Source: Paenibacillus xylanexedens (GTDB lineage: Bacteria > Bacillota > Bacilli > Paenibacillales > Paenibacillaceae). From it: DNA of 64,000 bases. The notes beneath the pieces were generated by a model. That model was not told the origin of the DNA, did not search any database, and saw only the letters and a program-made list of their open reading frames with translations. The stretch's first letter is position 1. Each line of letters begins with the position of its first letter. The position numbers were made by a program, and so were the translations under genes. Below are positions 56,177 to 63,319 of this stretch, one piece after another. The stretch covers positions 496,001 through 560,000 of the forward strand of contig NZ_VEBF01000001.1 in assembly GCF_007676705.1 (NCBI RefSeq), written 5' to 3'.

Positions 56177-57307
56177 TTATTTATCTTCTGCCATAGGGAA
56201 CCAGCCCGGTGTATGGATGATTGCATTCCACAGCCCGTCAGGGATAACCAGACGCTCCTGATCCGATTTGGTCAGAATCGTCTCGATATCTTCTTCCCGT
56301 CCGCTCTCGATTTTCTCAACCCAATCCGGTTCGATAATCAGCTCACGTCCAATGGCAAGCAGTGGTACTCCCGTTTGGAGCGCCTCAGCGGCCTGATCAG
56401 CCGTATGAATCGAACCTACACCGATAACAGGCAATTTACCGTTCACACGATCGAGGATGAATTCCATTCTTGAACGTGTATCTGCTTCGCCGCGTCTTGG
56501 TTTGGACCAGAATTCGTTCAGGGACACGTGCAGGTAATCCAGGTTTTTATCTTTCAGTGCATCCACCAGTGCATACGTATCTTCCATCGTGAGTCCCGGT
56601 GTTTCCGGTTCTTCCGGGGAGAAGCGATAACCAATGATGAATGGCAATTTCGTATGTTCGGCAACAACTTTCTGAATCTCATCCACTACAGCAAGTGGGA
56701 ATGCCAGACGTTTCTCTACACTTCCGCCCCAACGATCTTCACGTCGGTTGGAATGCGGGGAGAAGAATTGCTGGATCAGATAACCGTTAGCTCCGTGAAT
56801 TTCAACACCATCAAATCCAGCTTCGATTGCACGACGTGTCGCTTCACCAAAGTCTTTGATAATGGAAGTAATCTCGGCATCAGTCAACTCTCTTGGTTCA
56901 GGAGATCCCGGACGCTCACTCGCAACCGCACTAGGAGCCACCACTTGACCCGCGGGTACGGCTTGTTCAGGCGTCAGACGGCCTGCATGGAAAATTTGCA
57001 ATATGGCTACAGAGCCCTGCTGTTTAATCGTATCAGCCAATCGTTTCAGACCGGGAATGAAGCTGTCATTATATACGCCGAACTGAGCAGGGAAACCAAT
57101 GCCATTTTCTGTTACATGCCCTACAGCCGTAATCGACATGCCAGCACCACCGGTGCGACGTGCATAATAAGCAAGTTCAGCGTCGGATATGGTACCGTCA
57201 GCATTCGAGGACATATGAGTCATGGGAGCGAGCACGATACGGTTTTTCAATGTAATGCCAGTCGGTAGTGAAACTTGTTCAAACATCTGGTTAAACTTTG
57301 GGTTCAT
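56177..57307 (-). CDS. NADH:flavin oxidoreductase (old yellow enzyme family)
   Basis: 376-residue TIM-barrel FMN protein: LKNRIVLAPMTHMSSNADG at the N-terminus, ILQIFHAGRLTPEQA, and GFDGVEIHGANGYLIQQFFSPHSNRREDRWGG holding the substrate-binding His/Asn pair, then VIGVGSIHTADQAAEAL. Reduces activated alkenes. The HGANGYL-QQF motif is intact. AGGAGG precedes the ATG. Monocistronic. Confidence 0.93.
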   Translation of the reverse strand: MNPKFNQMFEQVSLPTGITLKNRIVLAPMTHMSSNADGTISDAELAYYARRTGGAGMSITAVGHVTENGIGFPAQFGVYNDSFIPGLKRLADTIKQQGSVAILQIFHAGRLTPEQAVPAGQVVAPSAVASERPGSPEPRELTDAEITSIIKDFGEATRRAIEAGFDGVEIHGANGYLIQQFFSPHSNRREDRWGGSVEKRLAFPLAVVDEIQKVVAEHTKLPFIIGYRFSPEEPETPGLTMEDTYALVDALKDKNLDYLHVSLNEFWSKPRRGEADTRSRMEFILDRVNGKLPVIGVGSIHTADQAAEALQTGVPLLAIGRELIIEPDWVEKIESGREEDIETILTKSDQERLVIPDGLWNAIIHTPGWFPMAEDK

Positions 57308-57426
57308 TCGTGGTTCCCTCCTGGTTATGAATATCTCTTTTAATAGATATATGAATATATGCGTTCACTTACTGTAATGATTATAGTTACGTTTCACTGC
57401 AATTGCAACTCTTCATTTTCAGAAAG

Positions 57427-57465
57427 GAAAAAAAGAGCAGAGTGTCATCAGACTCTCAGCCCTCT
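57427..57465 (-). terminator. Terminator of the SRAP gene
   Basis: GAGgGCtGAGAGT pairs with ACaCTCTGCTC, followed by seven T on the minus strand. Confidence 0.75.
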
Positions 57466-57494
57466 TCATCTTCTTCGTTCGATCCAAAGGGGAC

Positions 57495-58172
57495 TCAGAA
57501 ACTCCGAACGTAGGCCAGCTTCTGGTCCATCTCTTCTACGCATTCGTAACAGTCGTGTTCATCGTTGGCGACCATTGGCGTGACCGGATACAGATTCATC
57601 TCTGTACTGTTGTACGATTTCAATAACGGTAGCAACTGAGTCACCCGTGTATTAGCCGGGTCAAGCCAAGTGTTGATCTCTTCTTCGGAGAGGATCGCTG
57701 GCATTTTACTGCCAAATTCGCGTGTAATCATGTTCGCGCCAGTCATAAGCATTGTGCAGGTCCGAAGCGGCTCTTTCCGTGTATCTCTCCACACCTCGTA
57801 TAATCCAGCAATGCCGAACAGACCGCGATCCGGCATGACAACGCGGACCGCATAACTTTTCTTGCCCTCTTGCCGCCAGTAATACAATCCGTTGCAGGGA
57901 ATGACGCAGCGCTTGGTTTCTACCAGTTTGTAGTAGGAAGGATTCTCATGCACCGTCATGAGATTCGCGTTAACGGCATCGCGACCCCAGAATGGAATGA
58001 ACCCCCAACGGAATTCATCCAATACACGCTCACCATCCTGATGCAAAATAATCGGCGTATGCTGGGTTGGGCTGATATTGTATCGGTTTTTGTAATAATA
58101 CATCACTCGCTGAATCTTGAAATGATCTCTGACTTCGTCCAAATCGGCTGCCAATGAAAAACGATTGCACAT
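57495..58172 (-). CDS. SRAP (YedK/HMCES-like) protein with altered active site
   Basis: 225 residues starting MCNRFSLAAD, so after Met removal Cys2 is N-terminal, as needed for the thiazolidine link to abasic sites in single-stranded DNA. The barrel motifs RWGFIPFWG, CVIPCNGLYYW, FGIAGLYEVWRD and KMPAILSEEEINTWL are present. The usual Glu in the GFYEW motif is Tyr98, and the His of IHDRMP is replaced (EFGSKMP). It may crosslink but reverse or autoprocess poorly. The start at 58172 is forced by Cys2; the longer frame to 58244 would bury it. Confidence 0.88.
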   Translation of the reverse strand: MCNRFSLAADLDEVRDHFKIQRVMYYYKNRYNISPTQHTPIILHQDGERVLDEFRWGFIPFWGRDAVNANLMTVHENPSYYKLVETKRCVIPCNGLYYWRQEGKKSYAVRVVMPDRGLFGIAGLYEVWRDTRKEPLRTCTMLMTGANMITREFGSKMPAILSEEEINTWLDPANTRVTQLLPLLKSYNSTEMNLYPVTPMVANDEHDCYECVEEMDQKLAYVRSF

Positions 58173-58344
58173 GCTCAAGCACGACCTTTCCCTGTGTAAG
58201 TTGGATGTATTGTTTGTAACTTTAGGGAAATTATGCATGCACATCGAACAAAAAATGACTTATTTTGACACGATTAGGGTCAGATTAAGATATGTCGAAC
58301 CAGCAGCTAATCCCCTTCTAGCTGTTCAGTCCTATAGAAACAGG

Positions 58345-58384
58345 AAAACCGTGCTGCTCAGCAAACTGGGCGGCACGGTTTTTT
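58345..58384 (-). terminator. Terminator of the siderophore-binding protein
   Basis: AAAACCGTGC pairs perfectly with GCACGGTTTT; T-rich on both strands. Confidence 0.85.
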
Positions 58385-58392
58385 GAAGTTCC

Positions 58393-59346
58393 TTACTTAG
58401 ACGGTGTATTAAGTCCAATAATCCATTCAGCCAGATCCTGTGTCTGTTTCAACAAGGCGATAGGGTCACGGAACCAGGATTGTTCTTCCGTCCATATGTA
58501 CACTTTTCCATTTTTGATAGCAGGCAATGAACCCCAGATCGGATCTGCCTGCAGGTCCTTCAGCTGAGAGTTACTGGTCAGAACAATGTAATCTCCGGCG
58601 TATTTGGCGAGCAGTTCTATGGAGAATTCATGATAGGCGCCTTGCATCAACTCGGATGGAATGTTCTTTGGTGCTTGCAAACCAAGCAATTCGTAGATAT
58701 TACGTCCTCCCCGGCCCGACTGATTGCCAAAAATGAAGACTTGTCGATCATATTCCTGCATCACCGAGAATGTAGCGTCAGCTGGAACAACACTCTGCAC
58801 CTCCTGCTTGATTTTGGCAATCTCCTCATCAAAATCAGCCAGCCACTTCTCTGCTTCCGCTTCTTTGCCAAGAACTTTACCGAAATAGTTTACTTCGTCC
58901 TTCAGTGTCGGGAAAGTGATGGATGCGATCGAAACAGTTGGAGCAATCTTACTGTATTTCTCATAAGCGGCCTTGTCCGGATTCAATGTAATAATGAGAT
59001 CAGGTTCCAGCTCCATCAATTGTTCAACGGAATCACCTATTGTTTCAAGACCATCCAAGTGACCTTCCAGATAAGGGCTGTTCATCAGAAATTGTCCTCC
59101 ACCAATCGGTTTGACACCAAGAGCAAGCACCGTGCCCAGATAATCAATGGCAGCAACTCGCTCCGGATGTGCAGGAATCTCTACCTCACCAAAGGTCGTA
59201 TTTACCATTTGGGTTTCCACTACTGCCGGTTGTTCAGGTTCAGCCGCAACTTCGGATGTTTCTGCCCCCTGCTGGGCTGTTCCACAAGCACTCAATGTGA
59301 GTACAAGCGCAAGCGACATGATCGCTGATTTAAAATGATTAAACAT
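58393..59346 (-). CDS. Siderophore ABC transporter binding lipoprotein (internal start in the fusion frame)
   Basis: 317 residues from the ATG at 59346, with GAGGA 7 bases upstream. The signal peptide MFNHFKSAIMSLALVLTL leads to the lipobox LSAC, then an Ala/Glu linker and a FecB/FhuD-type binding fold (TTFGEVEIPAHPERVAAI, LEPDLIITLNPDKAAYEKYSKIAPTV, VFIFGNQSGRGGRNIYELLG). Its length and lipid anchor match a normal free binding protein. Fur box 59372-59386 lies 26 bases upstream. No permease or ATPase gene is adjacent. Confidence 0.8.
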   Translation of the reverse strand: MFNHFKSAIMSLALVLTLSACGTAQQGAETSEVAAEPEQPAVVETQMVNTTFGEVEIPAHPERVAAIDYLGTVLALGVKPIGGGQFLMNSPYLEGHLDGLETIGDSVEQLMELEPDLIITLNPDKAAYEKYSKIAPTVSIASITFPTLKDEVNYFGKVLGKEAEAEKWLADFDEEIAKIKQEVQSVVPADATFSVMQEYDRQVFIFGNQSGRGGRNIYELLGLQAPKNIPSELMQGAYHEFSIELLAKYAGDYIVLTSNSQLKDLQADPIWGSLPAIKNGKVYIWTEEQSWFRDPIALLKQTQDLAEWIIGLNTPSK

Positions 59347-60303
59347 GTTGATTTCCTCATCTCCCGTATATTGATAATGATTATCATCATCAATTAAAGG
59401 ATAACGTTCCTCTCCTGCTGTTACAATGGAGTCATTTGTTGCATTTAATGTACTTTTTGAAACTTTTTTTGAGTTTTCCTGCTGTTTCAACCGATATTGT
59501 CCAGGTGTGATGCCAGTCTCTTTTTTGAAAATTCGATTAAAATAGAATGGGTCCATGTAGCCCACATATGCAGCAATTTCCTGTAATGAAGCTTCCGTGG
59601 ACGCAAGCAAATTCCTTGCCTCACCCATTCGTAATCGAATCACATATTCTGTCGGTGTGCATCCCGTCTGTTCCTTGAATTTGCGTGATAAATACTGCGG
59701 GCTATAATTCAAGGACTGGGCAAGTGAATCAAGTGAGATCGATTCCCGGAAATGAGCTTTGATATATCGCAATACCTGATCGGTAAGCGAAGGCTGCTGA
59801 ACTTCGTTAAGCATGCGACTCCGCTGTAACAATACAAGCTGTACCAATTGAAAGAAGTGCACTTTGACCTGAATTTTCCCCAATTGCTCCTGTCCTGACC
59901 AGCATTCATGTATATTCCGCACAAGCTCACGCAGTTCAAGGGCATGATCCGGCGCTGTTGCCCAAGACTCTTCAAACGGATTTCGCTGGTTTAGCATCAT
60001 TCGGTACTCCACAAGCACGTTGGATGGCAGCGTTGATTTGTACAAGATCAGATGTACCTCCATCCCCCCGGTCGCTTCAAATGTCAGACGTCTTCCTTTT
60101 CCCCCGTGCAGCAGCAAGAACTGGCCAGTAGACCATACCTCTTCATCCAGCCACACCTGCCCCCTGCCTTGAACATACACAAATGCACTGGTCGGTAACA
60201 CATAATTGCGCATGAACTCATGTGTTGCCAGTGATATAAGACGGACATCAAGCACACGAACCTGAACCTGGTCCCATAGCTTGATATCATTCTGAATCCA
60301 CAT
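58393..60303 (-). CDS. AraC regulator fused in frame to a siderophore-binding lipoprotein
   Basis: One uninterrupted frame of 636 residues. Residues 1-170 are a sensor region, about 175-275 the AraC HTH (ISLDSLAQSLNYSPQYLSRKFKEQ, YVGYMDPFYFNRIFKKETG). A 37-residue low-complexity linker leads to Met320, which opens a full lipoprotein (see 58393-59346). No stop lies between the two. The linker codons overlap a perfect Fur box, so the second part probably has its own promoter. Start 60303 follows AAAGGGAG. Whether the cell makes a fusion, two proteins or both cannot be told; a lost stop codon or base error is possible. Confidence 0.85.
   Translation of the reverse strand: MWIQNDIKLWDQVQVRVLDVRLISLATHEFMRNYVLPTSAFVYVQGRGQVWLDEEVWSTGQFLLLHGGKGRRLTFEATGGMEVHLILYKSTLPSNVLVEYRMMLNQRNPFEESWATAPDHALELRELVRNIHECWSGQEQLGKIQVKVHFFQLVQLVLLQRSRMLNEVQQPSLTDQVLRYIKAHFRESISLDSLAQSLNYSPQYLSRKFKEQTGCTPTEYVIRLRMGEARNLLASTEASLQEIAAYVGYMDPFYFNRIFKKETGITPGQYRLKQQENSKKVSKSTLNATNDSIVTAGEERYPLIDDDNHYQYTGDEEINMFNHFKSAIMSLALVLTLSACGTAQQGAETSEVAAEPEQPAVVETQMVNTTFGEVEIPAHPERVAAIDYLGTVLALGVKPIGGGQFLMNSPYLEGHLDGLETIGDSVEQLMELEPDLIITLNPDKAAYEKYSKIAPTVSIASITFPTLKDEVNYFGKVLGKEAEAEKWLADFDEEIAKIKQEVQSVVPADATFSVMQEYDRQVFIFGNQSGRGGRNIYELLGLQAPKNIPSELMQGAYHEFSIELLAKYAGDYIVLTSNSQLKDLQADPIWGSLPAIKNGKVYIWTEEQSWFRDPIALLKQTQDLAEWIIGLNTPSK
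59372..59386. promoter_or_regulatory. Perfect Fur box inside the fusion reading frame
   Basis: TGATAATGATTATCA matches the 7-1-7 consensus TGATAATnATTATCA at every position. It lies within the linker codons between the AraC and lipoprotein parts, 26 bases before the internal ATG. A possible -35 (TTGATG) and -10 (TATACG) flank it at 17-bp spacing on the minus strand. Confidence 0.85.
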
Positions 60304-60373
60304 ATAGACTCCCTTTCCTAAGGGTCCAAACATGCACAATGCATAGCATTGTGACTTAAAACCCACCTATAGT

Positions 60374-60388
60374 TGACAATGATTATCA
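60374..60388. promoter_or_regulatory. Fur box upstream of the AraC part
   Basis: TGACAATGATTATCA matches the 7-1-7 consensus with one mismatch, about 70 bp before the start at 60303. Confidence 0.85.
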
Positions 60389-60455
60389 ATTATAGCAATG
60401 ATGAAGCTATCTTTGAAGTGCACTTCTGTTTTGGCTTAGTTTGTTTGGGTGCCCC

Positions 60456-60497
60456 AAAATAAAAATGGTCGAAATCCCTCATAGAGAGATTTCAACC
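60456..60497 (-). terminator. Terminator of the beta-mannosidase gene
   Basis: GGTTGAAATC-CTC pairs with GAG-GATTTCGACC on the minus strand, followed by ATTTTTATTTTG. Confidence 0.85.
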
Positions 60498-60515
60498 GTT
60501 CTGATGCAAGCCTTA

Positions 60516-63062
60516 TTATAGTTTGATAAAGTCAGCCATGGAACGAACTTCAATGAGTCCTGTATTGGAGACCGCATCGGAAGATTGCAGCCCTTCTCTG
60601 GTAGTGAACTGCACCTTCACCGGAATGCCAGGAATGAGATCGAAGAAGTTGTCAGAGAATACGCCTTCTGCTTCGGAGGAAATCCATACCTGTTTGGCAA
60701 GCACATCACTTTCGAGTTGAAGATATTTGCCATCATTTTCAGTAACCTCAGTTACTTTAATTTGTGCAGGCTGCAATGCAATATCTTTGGATGGTGCAAA
60801 ATAATGCTCCTGCACAATGTCAGCTACTCCATTCTGCTTCAGATCCAGGCGCAACAGCGTTGTTGCAACATCACGGCCTTGCAGCCATTCAGTCTGACTC
60901 AGAGACAACACCAGTTGACCCGAGTTCGATGCCAATGTTACCTCATGCTCTTCTTCACGATATACTGTGCCATCGAATCCAATCAATCGAATCTGCAGTT
61001 GACCCTTCACTGGCTCAAGCTGATCCGAGATGACATAAATATCTGTAGTATCTTCCTTGGTCCCGTCTACGGAGACGAGCACATCGCTGAAGCTTCGTTT
61101 CGCGTAATACTGCAATGCTTTCCAACGCCCAAGGTAGTCCATGCCTGCCCATGAAGCCACCGGCCAACAGTCATTCATTTGCCAGTAAAGTGTTCCCATA
61201 CAGAATGGTTTACGGCGACGGTGCGCTTCAATGGCTGTCTTCATCGCTTCCGCCTGAAGCACCTGGCTCATATACAGAAACGATGGGAAGTCCTTCGATT
61301 CATGCATGTACATATCCATGTACTGTTTGATCAGACGATTGCCTGCCCCATTCTTCTGATGTGCGAGCATCACTTCCGATTCCAGAGCCAAGTCCTCTTC
61401 TTCCGCATAAGTCCGAACTGATTTGTATTCCGGGAAAGACTGGAATCCGTATTCGCTCATGAAACGACCCACATGTACGTTGTAGTTTTCGAACGGTTCT
61501 ACATTGTGCCACACGCCCCAGTAGTGAATATCGCCCTCAGATGTAGACGGGTGCGCATGCTGCTTCTCATCCCCTGTCAGTGATACAAGAGGTGAAGAAG
61601 GCCAGTAATCCACACCTGGAGCATACGCTTCAACCACTTCTGGCAGCAGATCATGGAAAATGGCTTCGTAATCGGCCCAGATGCGTTCACGTTGCTCGGC
61701 AGTAAAATCTTTCTTCCAACCCCAGCCACCATTCTCAACATATTGAGCCCAAGCCGAATCAATCTCATTGTTACCGCACCATAGTGCAATACTTGGATGA
61801 TTACGCAGACGTTTCACATTATCAATCGCTTCATGTCTTACACTGTTCAGGAACGCTTCATCTCCTGGATACATGCTGCAAGCAAACATGAAGTCTTGCC
61901 ATACCAGGATTCCGTATTCATCACACAGTTCGTAGAACACATCCTGCTCATAGATTCCGCCACCCCACACGCGCAGCATATTCATATTGGACTCGGCTGC
62001 GGATACGATCTCATGACGATAACGTTCATGAGTAATTTCAGTGATGAAGCTATCATTCGGAATGTGATTGGCCCCTTTGGCAAAGACCGCAACCCCGTTT
62101 AATTCAAAATAAAAGGATGCTCCCGCTTCATCTTTGTCACGTACCAGCCGAATGGAACGAAGCCCCGTCTTCACTGTAGATTCAGCCACAGCTCGCTCAC
62201 CTTGAAGCACTTCGGCAAGGAAGGTGTACATATGCGGATCACCAAGCCCGCGGCTCCACCACAGTTTCGGTTCATCAATGGAGATTGGAATCTCCACAGT
62301 CTGAGTTCCGGGTTGCAGCGATACTGATCTTTCCCATCTCTGACCATCTGCGCCAATACGAATGACCGTATCCACCGATTGTGAAGTCTCGACTTCCACA
62401 ACAGCAGTTAATGAAGCTGAGGTAGCGCTTACTTCATTTTGCTGGATATACACATCATTAATTCGCACCTGTGTCCAACCTTCAAGACGTGCTTCACGCC
62501 AGATCCCACTGGTTACAAAACGCGGACCCCAGTCCCAACCATAGTGATACGGGGCTTTACGTGCAAAAATACTTACTCTCTTGTCGCCAAGTCCGCCAAC
62601 ATCGGACTGATCATTGGATGCAGGTAATGCATATCCGAGCTTCTCCAGCTTAGGCAGGTCTTCCTGAATCGGAGACCGAAAACGTATTCGGAGAATATTG
62701 CCTTTTTCCTTCAATACGGCCTTCACATCCGCTTTCCATACCCGGAACATATTATCTGCTGATAACACATGCACATCATTCACATACACATCAGCATATG
62801 TATCCAGACCATCAAACACCAGTTCCAGATGTTCTTGGGAGAACAAGGCTTCGGCAACGTCAAATTCAGTCTGATATTCCCAATCTTTCTTATCAATCCA
62901 TTGTACTTCCTTCTCATTCGTTCCATAAAAAGGATCTGGAATCTTGCCCAGTTTCAGCAAATCTGTATGCACACAGCCAGGCACCTGGGCCGGCATCCAC
63001 TCTTGATCTTCGCAAGCCTTGAACGTCCAATTCTGAAAAACATGTGATTGTATTGTGCTCAT
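60516..63062 (-). CDS. GH2 beta-mannosidase
   Basis: 848-residue family 2 glycosidase: jelly-roll domain (HVFQNWTFKACEDQEW, VFDGLDTYADVYVN), immunoglobulin-like domains, TIM barrel. Acid/base Glu433 is in WCGNNEIDSAW and nucleophile Glu537 in MSEYGFQSFPEY. The barrel also has NMLRVWGGGIYE, typical of mannosidases rather than galactosidases. No signal peptide, so it acts on imported manno-oligosaccharides. ATG 63062 is chosen because GGAGG lies just ahead and inside the longer frame from 63074. The LacI-family gene upstream is the likely regulator. Confidence 0.93.
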   Translation of the reverse strand: MSTIQSHVFQNWTFKACEDQEWMPAQVPGCVHTDLLKLGKIPDPFYGTNEKEVQWIDKKDWEYQTEFDVAEALFSQEHLELVFDGLDTYADVYVNDVHVLSADNMFRVWKADVKAVLKEKGNILRIRFRSPIQEDLPKLEKLGYALPASNDQSDVGGLGDKRVSIFARKAPYHYGWDWGPRFVTSGIWREARLEGWTQVRINDVYIQQNEVSATSASLTAVVEVETSQSVDTVIRIGADGQRWERSVSLQPGTQTVEIPISIDEPKLWWSRGLGDPHMYTFLAEVLQGERAVAESTVKTGLRSIRLVRDKDEAGASFYFELNGVAVFAKGANHIPNDSFITEITHERYRHEIVSAAESNMNMLRVWGGGIYEQDVFYELCDEYGILVWQDFMFACSMYPGDEAFLNSVRHEAIDNVKRLRNHPSIALWCGNNEIDSAWAQYVENGGWGWKKDFTAEQRERIWADYEAIFHDLLPEVVEAYAPGVDYWPSSPLVSLTGDEKQHAHPSTSEGDIHYWGVWHNVEPFENYNVHVGRFMSEYGFQSFPEYKSVRTYAEEEDLALESEVMLAHQKNGAGNRLIKQYMDMYMHESKDFPSFLYMSQVLQAEAMKTAIEAHRRRKPFCMGTLYWQMNDCWPVASWAGMDYLGRWKALQYYAKRSFSDVLVSVDGTKEDTTDIYVISDQLEPVKGQLQIRLIGFDGTVYREEEHEVTLASNSGQLVLSLSQTEWLQGRDVATTLLRLDLKQNGVADIVQEHYFAPSKDIALQPAQIKVTEVTENDGKYLQLESDVLAKQVWISSEAEGVFSDNFFDLIPGIPVKVQFTTREGLQSSDAVSNTGLIEVRSMADFIKL

Positions 63063-63097
63063 GACAGCCTCCATTGTTGTTAGAGTTGGTAATCATT

Positions 63098-63199
63098 TTT
63101 TGTTAGGTTTTGTTAGTATAAAAATAAATAACTTACAAAACAAAATTAACATGATATGCTTCTCATAGTCAATCTGTTTTGTAATTTAATTTGTTAAAC
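63098..63199. promoter_or_regulatory. Repeat-rich operator region of the mannosidase gene
   Basis: TTTTGTTAG occurs twice in tandem (63098-63106, 63108-63116). TTACAAAAC (63133-63141) and its exact complement GTTTTGTAA (63176-63184) follow, then TTTGTTAAAC near 63190. The density of GTTTTGTTA-like units suggests sites for a repressor. Confidence 0.45.
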
Positions 63200-63212
63200 A
63201 ATCACTGCATAT

Positions 63213-63246
63213 CAAAAAGACATGAAGACTTAATCTCTCCATGTCT
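63213..63246 (-). terminator. Terminator of the LacI-family gene
   Basis: AGACATG pairs with CATGTCT, then TTTTTGA on the minus strand. Confidence 0.7.
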
Positions 63247-63319
63247 CTCACCCGAGCTCATTTACCAGCATTTTTGTCGTTAAAATGATCCAATAAGTTC
63301 ATATCACACACATACCACA

